NCBI GenBank assembly: GCA_030842085.1
Contig: JAUUSE010000082.1
Coordinates: 1-5,117 of the forward strand
Length of the DNA stretch: 5,117 nt
Direction of reading: 5' to 3'
DNA from: Timburyella sp030842085
GTDB lineage: Bacteria; Bacillota; Clostridia; Oscillospirales; Acutalibacteraceae
The notes beneath the pieces are model-generated. The model did no database searches, had not been told where the DNA came from, and worked only from the letters and a program-made list of their open reading frames with translations. Positions 1 through 4,708 of this stretch are shown here, one piece after another. Position 1 is the stretch's first letter. Each line of letters begins with the position of its first letter. A program made the position numbers and the translations under genes.

Positions 1-761
1 ATGTATCTGAGGATGAGATAGAAATAGGTGAAAGGGGCGAATATAAAATCACCGATGAAATGCTTGCAAATGCCATGATGGTGCCAGCATCCATGGAAAG
101 AATAGATATAGGCGACAAAATATCGGAAGCGCCGTTCGGAGTGGAAGATACCAGTGATTTAGAGCTTATATATCCTATGAGTGCCTTGTCGCCCGCATAT
201 GAGTATACGATTGGCAAAGTGTATATGACAACCGATGACAGCGAAACGCTCATAAGCAGTGTAAAGAATATAGCGAAAGATTACGGATTGCGGTATGATG
301 ACGACTGCTTTGACGATGTAAATAGCCAAGAAGAAAACGAACGCAATTTTATAGTAATAGTAAATGTATTTTCATACGGATTTATAGTGCTTATATCGCT
401 GATAGCTGCTGCAAATGTGTTTAATACAATTTCAACGAACGTGTCGCTGAGACGCCGTGATTTTGCCATGTTGCGCTCAGTTGGCATGACGCGCAAGGGT
501 ATGAATCGAATGATGAATTACGAATGTTTACTTTATGGCACCAGAGCGCTGATATTCGGCCTGCCGTTTGCCGTCGCTATAACTTTACTGATTTATTTAG
601 TAGTACAGGACACATATATGGCAAACTTTACATTGCCGTGGCTGCAAATTCTCATAGCAATAATAAGCGTATTTGTCGTGGTAGGCGCTTCTATGGTATA
701 CTCTATGCGAAAAATTAAAAGAGACAATCCTATTGACACGCTCAAGAACGAGAATATATAA
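1..761 (+). CDS. FtsX-type ABC transporter permease, C-terminal part (5' truncated by window edge)
   Basis: This is the membrane subunit of an FtsX/MacB/BceB-like ABC transporter; its ATPase partner is not in the window. The frame (first full codon at base 3) is open to the left edge without a stop, so the gene starts outside and the Met codon at 60 is internal. About 250 residues are visible. First comes a soluble, acidic, probably extracytoplasmic stretch. A membrane segment begins around NFIVIVNVFSYGF, followed by the family signature region NVFNTISTNVSLRRRDFAMLR plus SVGMTRKGMNRMM, a basic cytoplasmic coupling segment. Two more membrane segments follow (around GLPFAVAITLLIYLVV and LQILIAIISVFVVVGASMVY), and a typical tail with NPIDTLKNE. 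This order (large extracellular loop, then three helices) fits the C-terminal half of the family. The substrate cannot be told; related permeases serve antimicrobial-peptide sensing/export, lipoprotein handling or unknown cargo. No terminator separates it from the next gene. Confidence 0.88.
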   Translation, partial: VSEDEIEIGERGEYKITDEMLANAMMVPASMERIDIGDKISEAPFGVEDTSDLELIYPMSALSPAYEYTIGKVYMTTDDSETLISSVKNIAKDYGLRYDDDCFDDVNSQEENERNFIVIVNVFSYGFIVLISLIAAANVFNTISTNVSLRRRDFAMLRSVGMTRKGMNRMMNYECLLYGTRALIFGLPFAVAITLLIYLVVQDTYMANFTLPWLQILIAIISVFVVVGASMVYSMRKIKRDNPIDTLKNENI

Positions 762-805
762 TACTCTTAAATTTATCTATTATTTGGAAAATGTGTGGGT
801 TAAAT

Positions 806-813
806 AGGGGGAG
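806..813 (+). promoter_or_regulatory. Shine-Dalgarno site that fixes a TTG start
   Basis: AGGGGGAG sits seven bases before TTG 821 and lies inside the longer reading frame that begins at ATG 791. The ATG has only GGAAA directly abutting it. The site therefore favours the TTG start for the SGNH hydrolase. Confidence 0.7.
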
Positions 814-820
814 TAAAAAA

Positions 821-1468
821 TTGAAAACGTACTATGATGAGGAAGGCGCTCCAAGAGCAGAAAATATTGTATCGCGCGATGACAAAAAGCCGGTGCTGCT
901 TATTGGCGATTCTATAAGGCAGGGATACTGCGCGACGGTAAAGGATTTGCTCAGCGACATTGCTGATGTATATTATCCGGAAGATAACTGCAGGTTTGCA
1001 CAGTATATAATTGCATCGATATCTTCATATGTAAATTTAGTGCCGGAGCCGGACAAGGTAGAGGTGGTATATTGGAACAGCGGTCAGTGGGATACAGCGC
1101 ATTTCAGGTATGATGACGAGCCGCTTAATTCCTTAGAGCAGTATGAATATGCAATCGGCCGTGTACAAAAAATACTCAGGCGGGAGTTTAAAAACGCTAA
1201 GATAATTTTTGCCACAACAACTCCCATGAATCCTGCGGGAGGCGACATAATGAATCCTCGCACGACAGAGGAGATTATGAAGTACAATAAAGCCGCATCC
1301 GATTTGGTGCTGAAGCTCGGCGGCGAGATAGACGATTTATTTAGCCTTATGGAAGACAAAGATGCATCATGGTATAAAGACTATTGCCATTACACTGACG
1401 AAGGATTCCGCTATATAGGCAGGCATGTTGCGGATTATTTGAGAAATGTACTTTCAAAGAGCGAATAA
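821..1468 (+). CDS. Small cytoplasmic SGNH/GDSL-family hydrolase
   Basis: This is a probable esterase or acyl-ester hydrolase of the SGNH fold, 215 residues. Block I is LLIGDSIRQGY, with the candidate nucleophile Ser31. A strand followed by WNSGQWD carries the block-III Asn86. The C-terminal KDYCHYTDEG supplies the catalytic pair Asp187 and His190 in the usual DxxH spacing. TTTPMNP (132-138) is another family-typical strand end. There is no signal peptide or membrane segment, so it should act in the cytoplasm; the substrate (acetylated sugar, small ester or lipid) is not evident. I chose TTG at 821 as the start because a strong Shine-Dalgarno GGGGGAG (807-813) lies 7 bases upstream. The in-frame ATG at 791 would add ten residues (MCGLNRGSKK) but has no properly spaced site. 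The gene lies 59 bases after the permease stop with no terminator between, so co-transcription is plausible. Confidence 0.87.
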   Translation: MKTYYDEEGAPRAENIVSRDDKKPVLLIGDSIRQGYCATVKDLLSDIADVYYPEDNCRFAQYIIASISSYVNLVPEPDKVEVVYWNSGQWDTAHFRYDDEPLNSLEQYEYAIGRVQKILRREFKNAKIIFATTTPMNPAGGDIMNPRTTEEIMKYNKAASDLVLKLGGEIDDLFSLMEDKDASWYKDYCHYTDEGFRYIGRHVADYLRNVLSKSE

Positions 1469-1631
1469 GTTTATAGCTTGCTTGCGATAAAAGAAGATTT
1501 AGAAATCATTTATGCTTGTAATTAAAGTGTATGTCTTTGCAGGCAAGTAAGAGACATTAAAGTTATTGCAGACTTCTGGATATTGCCCAAAGCGATTTAT
1601 TATACTGTATCTGTGAAAATATTAGTTTAAT
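1469..1631. other. 3' untranslated spacer after the SGNH gene
   Basis: These 163 bases contain no open frame worth calling. Two mutually exclusive inverted repeats are visible. CTTGCTTGC (1477-1485) can pair with GCAAGTAAG (1543-1551; nine pairs, one G-U). ATGTCT (1531-1536) can pair with AGACAT (1552-1557). I could not find a convincing promoter: TATACT near 1600 has no -35 at a proper distance. It most likely is the transcribed tail leading to the terminator at 1632. Confidence 0.4.
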
Positions 1632-1670
1632 AAAAAATTCCCTGCTATCACAGGGGATTTTTTATTTTTG
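1632..1670 (+). terminator. Intrinsic terminator of the permease/SGNH unit
   Basis: The left arm AAAAAATTCCCTG (1632-1644), loop CTATCA (1645-1650) and right arm CAGGGGATTTTTT (1651-1663) pair along 13 positions with one T-G wobble. More T residues follow to 1669. The A-tract on the left side means it could also work on the minus strand. It lies 163 bases after the SGNH stop. Confidence 0.85.
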
Positions 1671-1707
1671 CCTTGAAATAGTGGTTAAACAATTTTCCTG
1701 AGTGCAG

Positions 1708-1734
1708 AAATAAAATTTAAACAAAATTTTATTT
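1708..1734. repeat. AT-only perfect inverted repeat (11-bp arms)
   Basis: AAATAAAATTT (1708-1718), spacer AAACA (1719-1723) and AAATTTTATTT (1724-1734) form a perfect inverted repeat. It lacks any G-C pair, so it is a poor terminator. It may be a protein-binding palindrome or an accident of AT-richness. Confidence 0.5.
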
Positions 1735-1755
1735 AAAGAAAAAAGCTCTTAGAAA

Positions 1756-1769
1756 ACTTTTAAAATGGC
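1756..1769 (+). repeat. 14-base direct repeat, copy 1
   Basis: ACTTTTAAAATGGC occurs here and again at 1895-1908, 139 bases apart, both upstream of the hsp20 promoter. In both copies ATGGC follows TTTTAAA. The second copy runs into the palindrome GCTTAA-A-TTAAGC. No function is known to me. Confidence 0.55.
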
Positions 1770-1894
1770 CGTTCTTGCCTACTATACTATGTTATCTTTA
1801 CAGACAAAAGATAGTGTTAAAATTGTTATGATTAAGTAAGTGTCAACTGACAATTCCAAGAGAATAGAAGATTTTAAAAAATATTTTTAATTAT

Positions 1895-1908
1895 ACTTTT
1901 AAAATGGC
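1895..1908 (+). repeat. 14-base direct repeat, copy 2
   Basis: This is the identical copy of the motif at 1756-1769. Its last two bases start the palindrome at 1907-1919. It ends 63 bases before the CIRCE element, so it could be an upstream regulatory site or a remnant of a local duplication. Confidence 0.55.
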
Positions 1909-1970
1909 TTAAATTAAGCAAAAAGACAAAATGTTAAGAAAGTGTTATGTTTGTTATGCTTTTGTTAAAA

Positions 1971-1997
1971 TTAGCACTCTACCATTGACAGTGCTAA
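1971..1997. promoter_or_regulatory. CIRCE operator (HrcA binding site) of hsp20
   Basis: The consensus is TTAGCACTC-N9-GAGTGCTAA. Here the left arm TTAGCACTC (1971-1979) is perfect, the spacer is exactly nine bases, and the right arm is CAGTGCTAA (1989-1997) with a single change at its first base. The symmetry extends outward into AAAA/TTTT, giving 12-bp perfect arms 1967-1978 and 1990-2001. HrcA is the heat-shock repressor of groE and dnaK operons in Firmicutes. The operator covers the -35 box and most of the promoter spacer, so bound HrcA should block RNA polymerase. Confidence 0.93.
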
Positions 1998-2012
1998 TTT
2001 TTGAGTTATAAT
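1985..2012 (+). promoter_or_regulatory. Sigma-A-type promoter of hsp20
   Basis: TTGACA (1985-1990) and TATAAT (2007-2012) are both perfect consensus hexamers with a 16-base spacer. Transcription should start near 2019, leaving a leader of about 130 nt. The -35 overlaps the right arm of CIRCE. Confidence 0.9.
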
Positions 2013-2017
2013 AAAAT

Positions 2018-2055
2018 TGTACCGAAAAAGAGGGCTAAAGACCCAGAGAGGTACA
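2018..2055 (+). other. Leader hairpin near the predicted hsp20 transcript 5' end
   Basis: TGTACC (2018-2023) pairs with GGTACA (2050-2055). Inside, GGG (2032-2034) can pair with CCC (2042-2044) over a CTAAAGA loop, separated by a purine-rich internal loop. It sits at the probable 5' end of the mRNA, where such stems often protect from decay. I do not recognise it as a known riboswitch class. Confidence 0.5.
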
Positions 2056-2100
2056 GATAAAAACTAAAAAAGGCAACGAAAACTGCCACCGCGAGAAATA

Positions 2101-2142
2101 CTTCCCACAGTTGCAGAAAATAATTGCATAAGTGATTGGAGG
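2101..2142 (+). promoter_or_regulatory. Candidate RNA thermometer: stem sequestering the hsp20 ribosome binding site
   Basis: CUUCC (2101-2105) pairs with GGAGG (2138-2142), the Shine-Dalgarno itself, with one U-G wobble at 2102/2141. After a three-base AUU bulge (2135-2137), CAC (2106-2108) pairs with GUG (2132-2134). Inside, UGCA (2112-2115) can pair with UGCA (2125-2128). A marginal, bulged stem over the ribosome site just before a small heat-shock gene is the layout of ROSE and related thermometers. The sequence does not match a named class, so this is an inference from pairing alone. Confidence 0.5.
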
Positions 2143-2143
2143 A
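2138..2143 (+). promoter_or_regulatory. Strong Shine-Dalgarno site of hsp20
   Basis: GGAGGA lies seven bases before ATG 2151 and fixes this start. It is the part masked in the candidate thermometer fold. Confidence 0.85.
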
Positions 2144-2150
2144 ATGAATT

Positions 2151-2597
2151 ATGTTGCCGAGTATTTTTGGAGAAAATTTATTTGATGAAATGTTTGATGA
2201 TGCTTTTGAAATGATGCCGTCGTTTGGACGTCGCAACCCGCTATATGGCAGGCATGGCAAAAATCTGATGAAGACGGATGTACGTGAGACAGATGATACT
2301 TATGAGTTAGATATAGACATGCCGGGCTTTAAGAAAGATGAAATAAAGGCTCAGGTGGAAAATGGATATCTTACCATAAGTGCTGCAAAAGGTCTAAGCA
2401 AGGACGAAAAGGATAAAAAAGGCCGCTATATTCGCAGAGAGCGCTACGCAGGACAATGCAGCAGAAGCTTTTATGTCGGTGACGATGTAAAAGAAAAAGA
2501 TGTTTCAGCCAAGTTTGAAGATGGAATTCTAAAGCTTTCGATTCCTAAGAAAGAAATGAAAAAGCTACCCGAGAGTCATTCTATTACAATTGAATAA
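2151..2597 (+). CDS. Small heat-shock protein, Hsp20/alpha-crystallin family
   Basis: This is an ATP-independent holdase chaperone of 148 residues, cytoplasmic, that keeps unfolding proteins soluble for refolding by DnaK/GroEL. The N-terminal arm (1-39) is Phe/Met-rich (LFDEMFDDAFEMM), as usual for oligomer-forming small Hsps. The alpha-crystallin domain spans about 40-134: it opens with KTDVRETDDTYELDIDMPGF, continues with a charged loop (KDEKDKKGRY, 84-93), and ends with the signature AKFEDGILKLSIPK (120-133). The C-terminal tail carries the anchoring I-x-I motif, Ile145-Thr-Ile147. Length and motif order match the family norm, so it is complete. The gene is monocistronic, flanked by its own promoter/CIRCE and a terminator seven bases after the stop. 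Expected control is HrcA repression at low temperature, possibly with translational masking in the leader. The name hsp18/hsp20 is generic, so no symbol is given. Confidence 0.97.
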   Translation: MLPSIFGENLFDEMFDDAFEMMPSFGRRNPLYGRHGKNLMKTDVRETDDTYELDIDMPGFKKDEIKAQVENGYLTISAAKGLSKDEKDKKGRYIRRERYAGQCSRSFYVGDDVKEKDVSAKFEDGILKLSIPKKEMKKLPESHSITIE

Positions 2598-2603
2598 TTA
2601 AGC

Positions 2604-2638
2604 AAAAAAGCAGCGGATATTCCGCTGCTTTTTTATTT
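2604..2638 (+). terminator. Intrinsic terminator of hsp20
   Basis: AAAAAAGCAGCGGA (2604-2617), loop TAT, and TCCGCTGCTTTTTT (2621-2634) form a perfect 14-bp stem with a GC-rich core and a T-tract, followed by ATTT. The A-tract on the left lets it also act on the minus strand. Confidence 0.95.
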
Positions 2639-2740
2639 GCGCTTATGATAACAAATAGACTGTATGGCGATGGATAAAAGTCTTTATATACCTTTTTAAA
2701 TGGAAACATATAACTAAAAAATTGGGAGCGGTGACAACAT

Positions 2741-2767
2741 TCTTTACCAATATACAGATGGTAAGGA
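2741..2767. repeat. Inverted repeat / hairpin
   Basis: TCTTTACCA (2741-2749) pairs with TGGTAAGGA (2759-2767) over a nine-base loop, nine pairs with one T-G wobble. No T-tract follows, so it is not a terminator. It may be one stem of a structured RNA in the gap. Confidence 0.5.
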
Positions 2768-2855
2768 CAGAGACGCTATGATAAACCGCGTACAAATTTG
2801 ATGCCTAAAGTCGGCAGCAGAAACGTTAGGATGCGTATAGGCTGTCAGTTTAGTG

Positions 2856-2881
2856 ACGGATTTTATTTTAGTATAATCCGT
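2856..2881. repeat. Inverted repeat / hairpin
   Basis: ACGGATT (2856-2862) and AATCCGT (2875-2881) are perfect 7-bp arms around an AT-rich 12-base loop. No T-run follows on either strand, so termination is unlikely. Confidence 0.5.
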
Positions 2882-3312
2882 ATTAGTGCTGAGAAATGAA
2901 TAAAAAACTTAAGAGCTAAATATAAACAATAAAGATGTAAAGAGATAAAAGAAACATAGTAATATCAAAGTAAGATAAAAAGGCAGAGATACACAGCAGC
3001 TAATCTAAACATACACATTGTCTATTAAAACTATATTATTAAGGATACTGTTTTAGAAATGAGTGATGTCCACAATAAGAACGCTTTTTCTATATTTTTT
3101 ATTTAAATGCTGCAATAAAATTCTTTAGACATTATCACTACCACACCAAATGCCAGACAAGGCGGAAATACGTAGATATTTACTGCATTAAAAAGGCATC
3201 AGCATATGAAGTACTACGTCGGAAAATAGACAGTGCTTTTAGAGATAGATTAATTAAACAAACATTTTGGATACTTAGCATGAATGACAATATTTAAAAG
3301 GGTTTAAGCGAT

Positions 3313-4110
3313 TTACCCAAGGGCGACATCAAGAATCATCATAATCATAAATCCGCCCATTACGCTTAATGTGCCAATGTTTGAATGCTCGCCGAGATGC
3401 GCTTCAGGAATAAGTTCTTCAACAACTACATACATCATGGCCCCTGCCGCAAATGCGAGCATCCATGGCATAAGCGGTTGAATAGAACCGGCAATAAGCA
3501 CTACTAATACGCCGAAAATAAATTCTACAAGACCGGATAGGCTGCCGTATAGGAAAGACTTTCCCGCCGAAAGTCCTTCCTGCCGGAGCGGAAGAGAAAC
3601 TGCAGCGCCTTCTGGAAAATTCTGTATTCCCATACCAAGCGCAAGAGCACAGGCCGCGGAAAATGCGGCAGGGTCTCTGCCGTGCTGACCTGCCAAAGCG
3701 AAAGAAAGTCCCACGGCCATACCTTCAGGTATGTTGTGAAGCGTCACTGCTAAAATAAGCAATGTAGTCCTTTTAAACGACGAATGAACTCCTTCCGGCT
3801 TGCTCGCACCTGGGTGAATATGAGGTAGTATTATATCTAAAAGGAGCAAAAATACAATTCCCAGCAAAAATCCACCTGCTGCTGGAATCCAGCCTATTTT
3901 CCCGCTTGATTCCGCCTCTTCAATAGCTGGAATAAGAAGGCTCCAAACCGAAGCGGCAATCATCACTCCAGCAGCAAAGCCCAAAAATACGCGCTGAACA
4001 GAAGAACTTATAGATTTCCTGAAAAAGAATACCATAGCTGCGCCTAAGGCGGTCATAATAAAAGTAAATCCTGTACCGCCCGCCGCCCATAGAACTGGCT
4101 GCAAAAGCAT
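3313..4110 (-). CDS. ZIP-family divalent metal transporter
   Basis: This is a polytopic inner-membrane permease that moves Zn2+, Fe2+, Mn2+ or related ions, usually into the cytoplasm; 265 residues from ATG 4110, about the normal length. The hallmark metal-site motifs are present: TM4 TLHNIPEGMAVG (His125, Asn126, Glu129) and TM5 GIQNFPEGAAVS (Gln163, Asn164, Glu167). TM6 has Glu196, and the TM7 end has VVEELIPEAH (Glu231, Glu232, His238). HIHPG at 97-101 starts a short His-containing loop before TM4. The first helix (FTFIMTALGAAMVFFF) begins just after the chosen start. The frame is open up to ATG 4239, but that would put the start upstream of the predicted promoter and add an atypical 43-residue arm. 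The ribosome site GGGGGTG abuts ATG 4110; TTG 4104, two codons in, would have better spacing. The flavodoxin gene lies upstream on the same strand. Confidence 0.88.
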   Translation of the reverse strand: MLLQPVLWAAGGTGFTFIMTALGAAMVFFFRKSISSSVQRVFLGFAAGVMIAASVWSLLIPAIEEAESSGKIGWIPAAGGFLLGIVFLLLLDIILPHIHPGASKPEGVHSSFKRTTLLILAVTLHNIPEGMAVGLSFALAGQHGRDPAAFSAACALALGMGIQNFPEGAAVSLPLRQEGLSAGKSFLYGSLSGLVEFIFGVLVVLIAGSIQPLMPWMLAFAAGAMMYVVVEELIPEAHLGEHSNIGTLSVMGGFMIMMILDVALG

Positions 4111-4178
4111 CACCCCCAATAAAAAATCGGCTGCGATTTGTGTAAGCTGAAAAAATAATACATCACCGTATACTATGA

Positions 4179-4193
4179 ATATAATCATTATAT
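4179..4193. promoter_or_regulatory. Fur-family-like 7-1-7 palindrome (PerR-box-like operator)
   Basis: On the minus strand the sequence reads ATATAATGATTATAT, a perfect 7-1-7 inverted repeat. The Bacillus PerR box is TTATAATnATTATAA, so only the outermost base of each arm differs. Fur (TGATAATnATTATCA) and Zur (TCGTAATnATTACGA) boxes fit less well. The palindrome contains the -10 hexamer of the putative ZIP promoter, where a bound repressor would block initiation. Whether PerR, Fur or another family member binds is inference. Confidence 0.6.
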
Positions 4194-4215
4194 ACTGCTT
4201 ATTATTGTTTTTCCA
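4187..4215 (-). promoter_or_regulatory. Putative promoter of the ZIP transporter gene
   Basis: On the minus strand, -35 TGGAAA (4215-4210, four of six consensus bases), a 17-base spacer, and a perfect -10 TATAAT (4192-4187). Initiation near 4180 gives a leader of about 70 nt to ATG 4110. It lies in the 138-base gap after flavodoxin, so the ZIP gene can be expressed separately; no terminator is seen between the two. Confidence 0.6.
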
Positions 4216-4248
4216 GATATACATTAACGTCAGCCGCATTTTTTATTT

Positions 4249-4671
4249 TTATGCAAGTGATTTGCCAAGAGCTACGCATGCCTCCTGGACATCATCGTCG
4301 GGCGCTTCGTTGCATATCACGCTTTCACAAGCAAGATTTGCTCCGCAGTCGGCGCAGTCCTTTTCCCATGTGCGCATCCATTCGCCGTCTCCCCAGCCGT
4401 AAGAGCCAAAAAGGGCAATTTTCTTACCGTTAAGTTTTGATTTGCAATCGCTGAACATCGGCTCAAATTCGCTGTCTTCAAGCTCCTCTGCGCCCATTGA
4501 CGGACAGCCGAAAGCAACGGCGTCAAAGCTGTCCATAAGCTCTGAATTAAACTCAGAAGCATTGAACATAGACACATCCGCGCCGCCCTTTTTAGCACCC
4601 TCTGCCACTTTGTTGGCCATGGCTTCGGTGTTTCCGGTGCCGCTCCAATATACAACTGCAATTTTGCTCAT
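4249..4671 (-). CDS. Short-chain flavodoxin (clostridial type)
   Basis: This is an FMN-binding low-potential electron carrier, cytoplasmic, 140 residues, the size of clostridial short-chain flavodoxins. The phosphate-binding loop is YWSGTGNTE (8-16). GCPSMGAEELEDSEFEPMF (55-73) carries Met59, and FGSYGWGDGEWM (88-99) carries Trp93. These correspond to the residues that stack on the flavin in the Clostridium beijerinckii protein (Met56, Trp90). The C-terminal NEAPDDD helix start also matches. It has seven Cys, several in the last third (KDCADC, ACESVIC). Shine-Dalgarno AAAGAGG (minus strand, 4686-4680) lies eight bases before ATG. It is 37 bases downstream of the DUF3793 gene, so the two are likely co-transcribed. 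Flavodoxins commonly replace ferredoxin when iron is low, which fits a neighbouring metal transporter, though that link is inferred. Confidence 0.96.
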   Translation of the reverse strand: MSKIAVVYWSGTGNTEAMANKVAEGAKKGGADVSMFNASEFNSELMDSFDAVAFGCPSMGAEELEDSEFEPMFSDCKSKLNGKKIALFGSYGWGDGEWMRTWEKDCADCGANLACESVICNEAPDDDVQEACVALGKSLA

Positions 4672-4708
4672 AGATATTACCTCTTTCTGAAAATTTATAA
4701 AATATATG

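Larger units (their letters stand above)
1671..1970. other. AT-rich gene-free region upstream of the hsp20 promoter
   Basis: These 300 bases are very AT-rich and hold no supportable gene. The most gene-like item is a 24-codon frame from ATG 1765 to TAA 1839, which lacks a ribosome binding site. A weak promoter-like pair (TTAAAA 1760-1765, 17 bases, TATACT 1783-1788) could fire rightward. Small inverted repeats are TATCTTT/AAAGATA (1793-1799 with 1807-1813), TGTCA-AC-TGACA (1841-1852) and GCTTAA-A-TTAAGC (1907-1919). The 11-bp palindrome and the 14-base direct repeat are listed separately. Confidence 0.5.
2639..3312. other. Convergent intergenic region without a credible gene
   Basis: About 670 bases separate the 3' ends of hsp20 (+) and the ZIP gene (-). 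No frame has both a start with a ribosome site and a plausible length. What can be seen: a cluster of inverted repeats at 2684-2881; a 44-codon open stretch 2765-2899 containing ATG 2801 (32 codons, no ribosome site); an A/purine-rich tract at about 2890-3000; and a 72-codon open frame 3079-3297 lacking any start codon except a Met five codons from its end. A further inverted repeat is ACGTAG (3170-3175) with CTACGT (3214-3219). It could be a non-coding RNA locus, a decayed gene, or both. Confidence 0.5.

Noticed and set aside
1560..1610. Promoter with TATACT near 1600
   Set aside because: The only -35-like hexamer, TTGCCC, is about 12 bases away, far too close.
1765..1839. 24-codon open frame (MAVLAYYTMLSLQ...)
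   Set aside because: No Shine-Dalgarno upstream, very short, in AT-rich DNA. The start region is part of the 14-base repeat, whose second copy hits a stop after two codons.
2006..2260. 84-residue minus-strand open frame overlapping hsp20
   Set aside because: It is antisense to the hsp20 leader and N-terminus, with no ribosome site or recognisable domain; a shadow frame.
2920..3035. Short hydrophobic peptides on the minus strand (MCMFRLAAVYLCLFILL and MFLLSLYIFIVYI), resembling type I toxins
   Set aside because: Neither has a ribosome site or an evident promoter. Hydrophobic codons are expected opposite a purine-rich strand.
3296..3318. Possible minus-strand terminator after the ZIP gene
   Set aside because: GGGT (3300-3303) can pair with ACCC (3315-3318), followed on the minus strand by TTTT. 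The stem is only four firm pairs and overlaps the ZIP stop codon, so it is too weak to call.
4111..4239. N-terminal 43-residue extension of the ZIP protein
   Set aside because: It would begin upstream of a good promoter, has no ribosome site at either Met (4239 or 4188), and is not typical of the family.
4317..4661. 114-residue minus-strand frame inside flavodoxin
   Set aside because: It lies out of frame within a clear flavodoxin gene on the same strand and shows no recognisable protein features.
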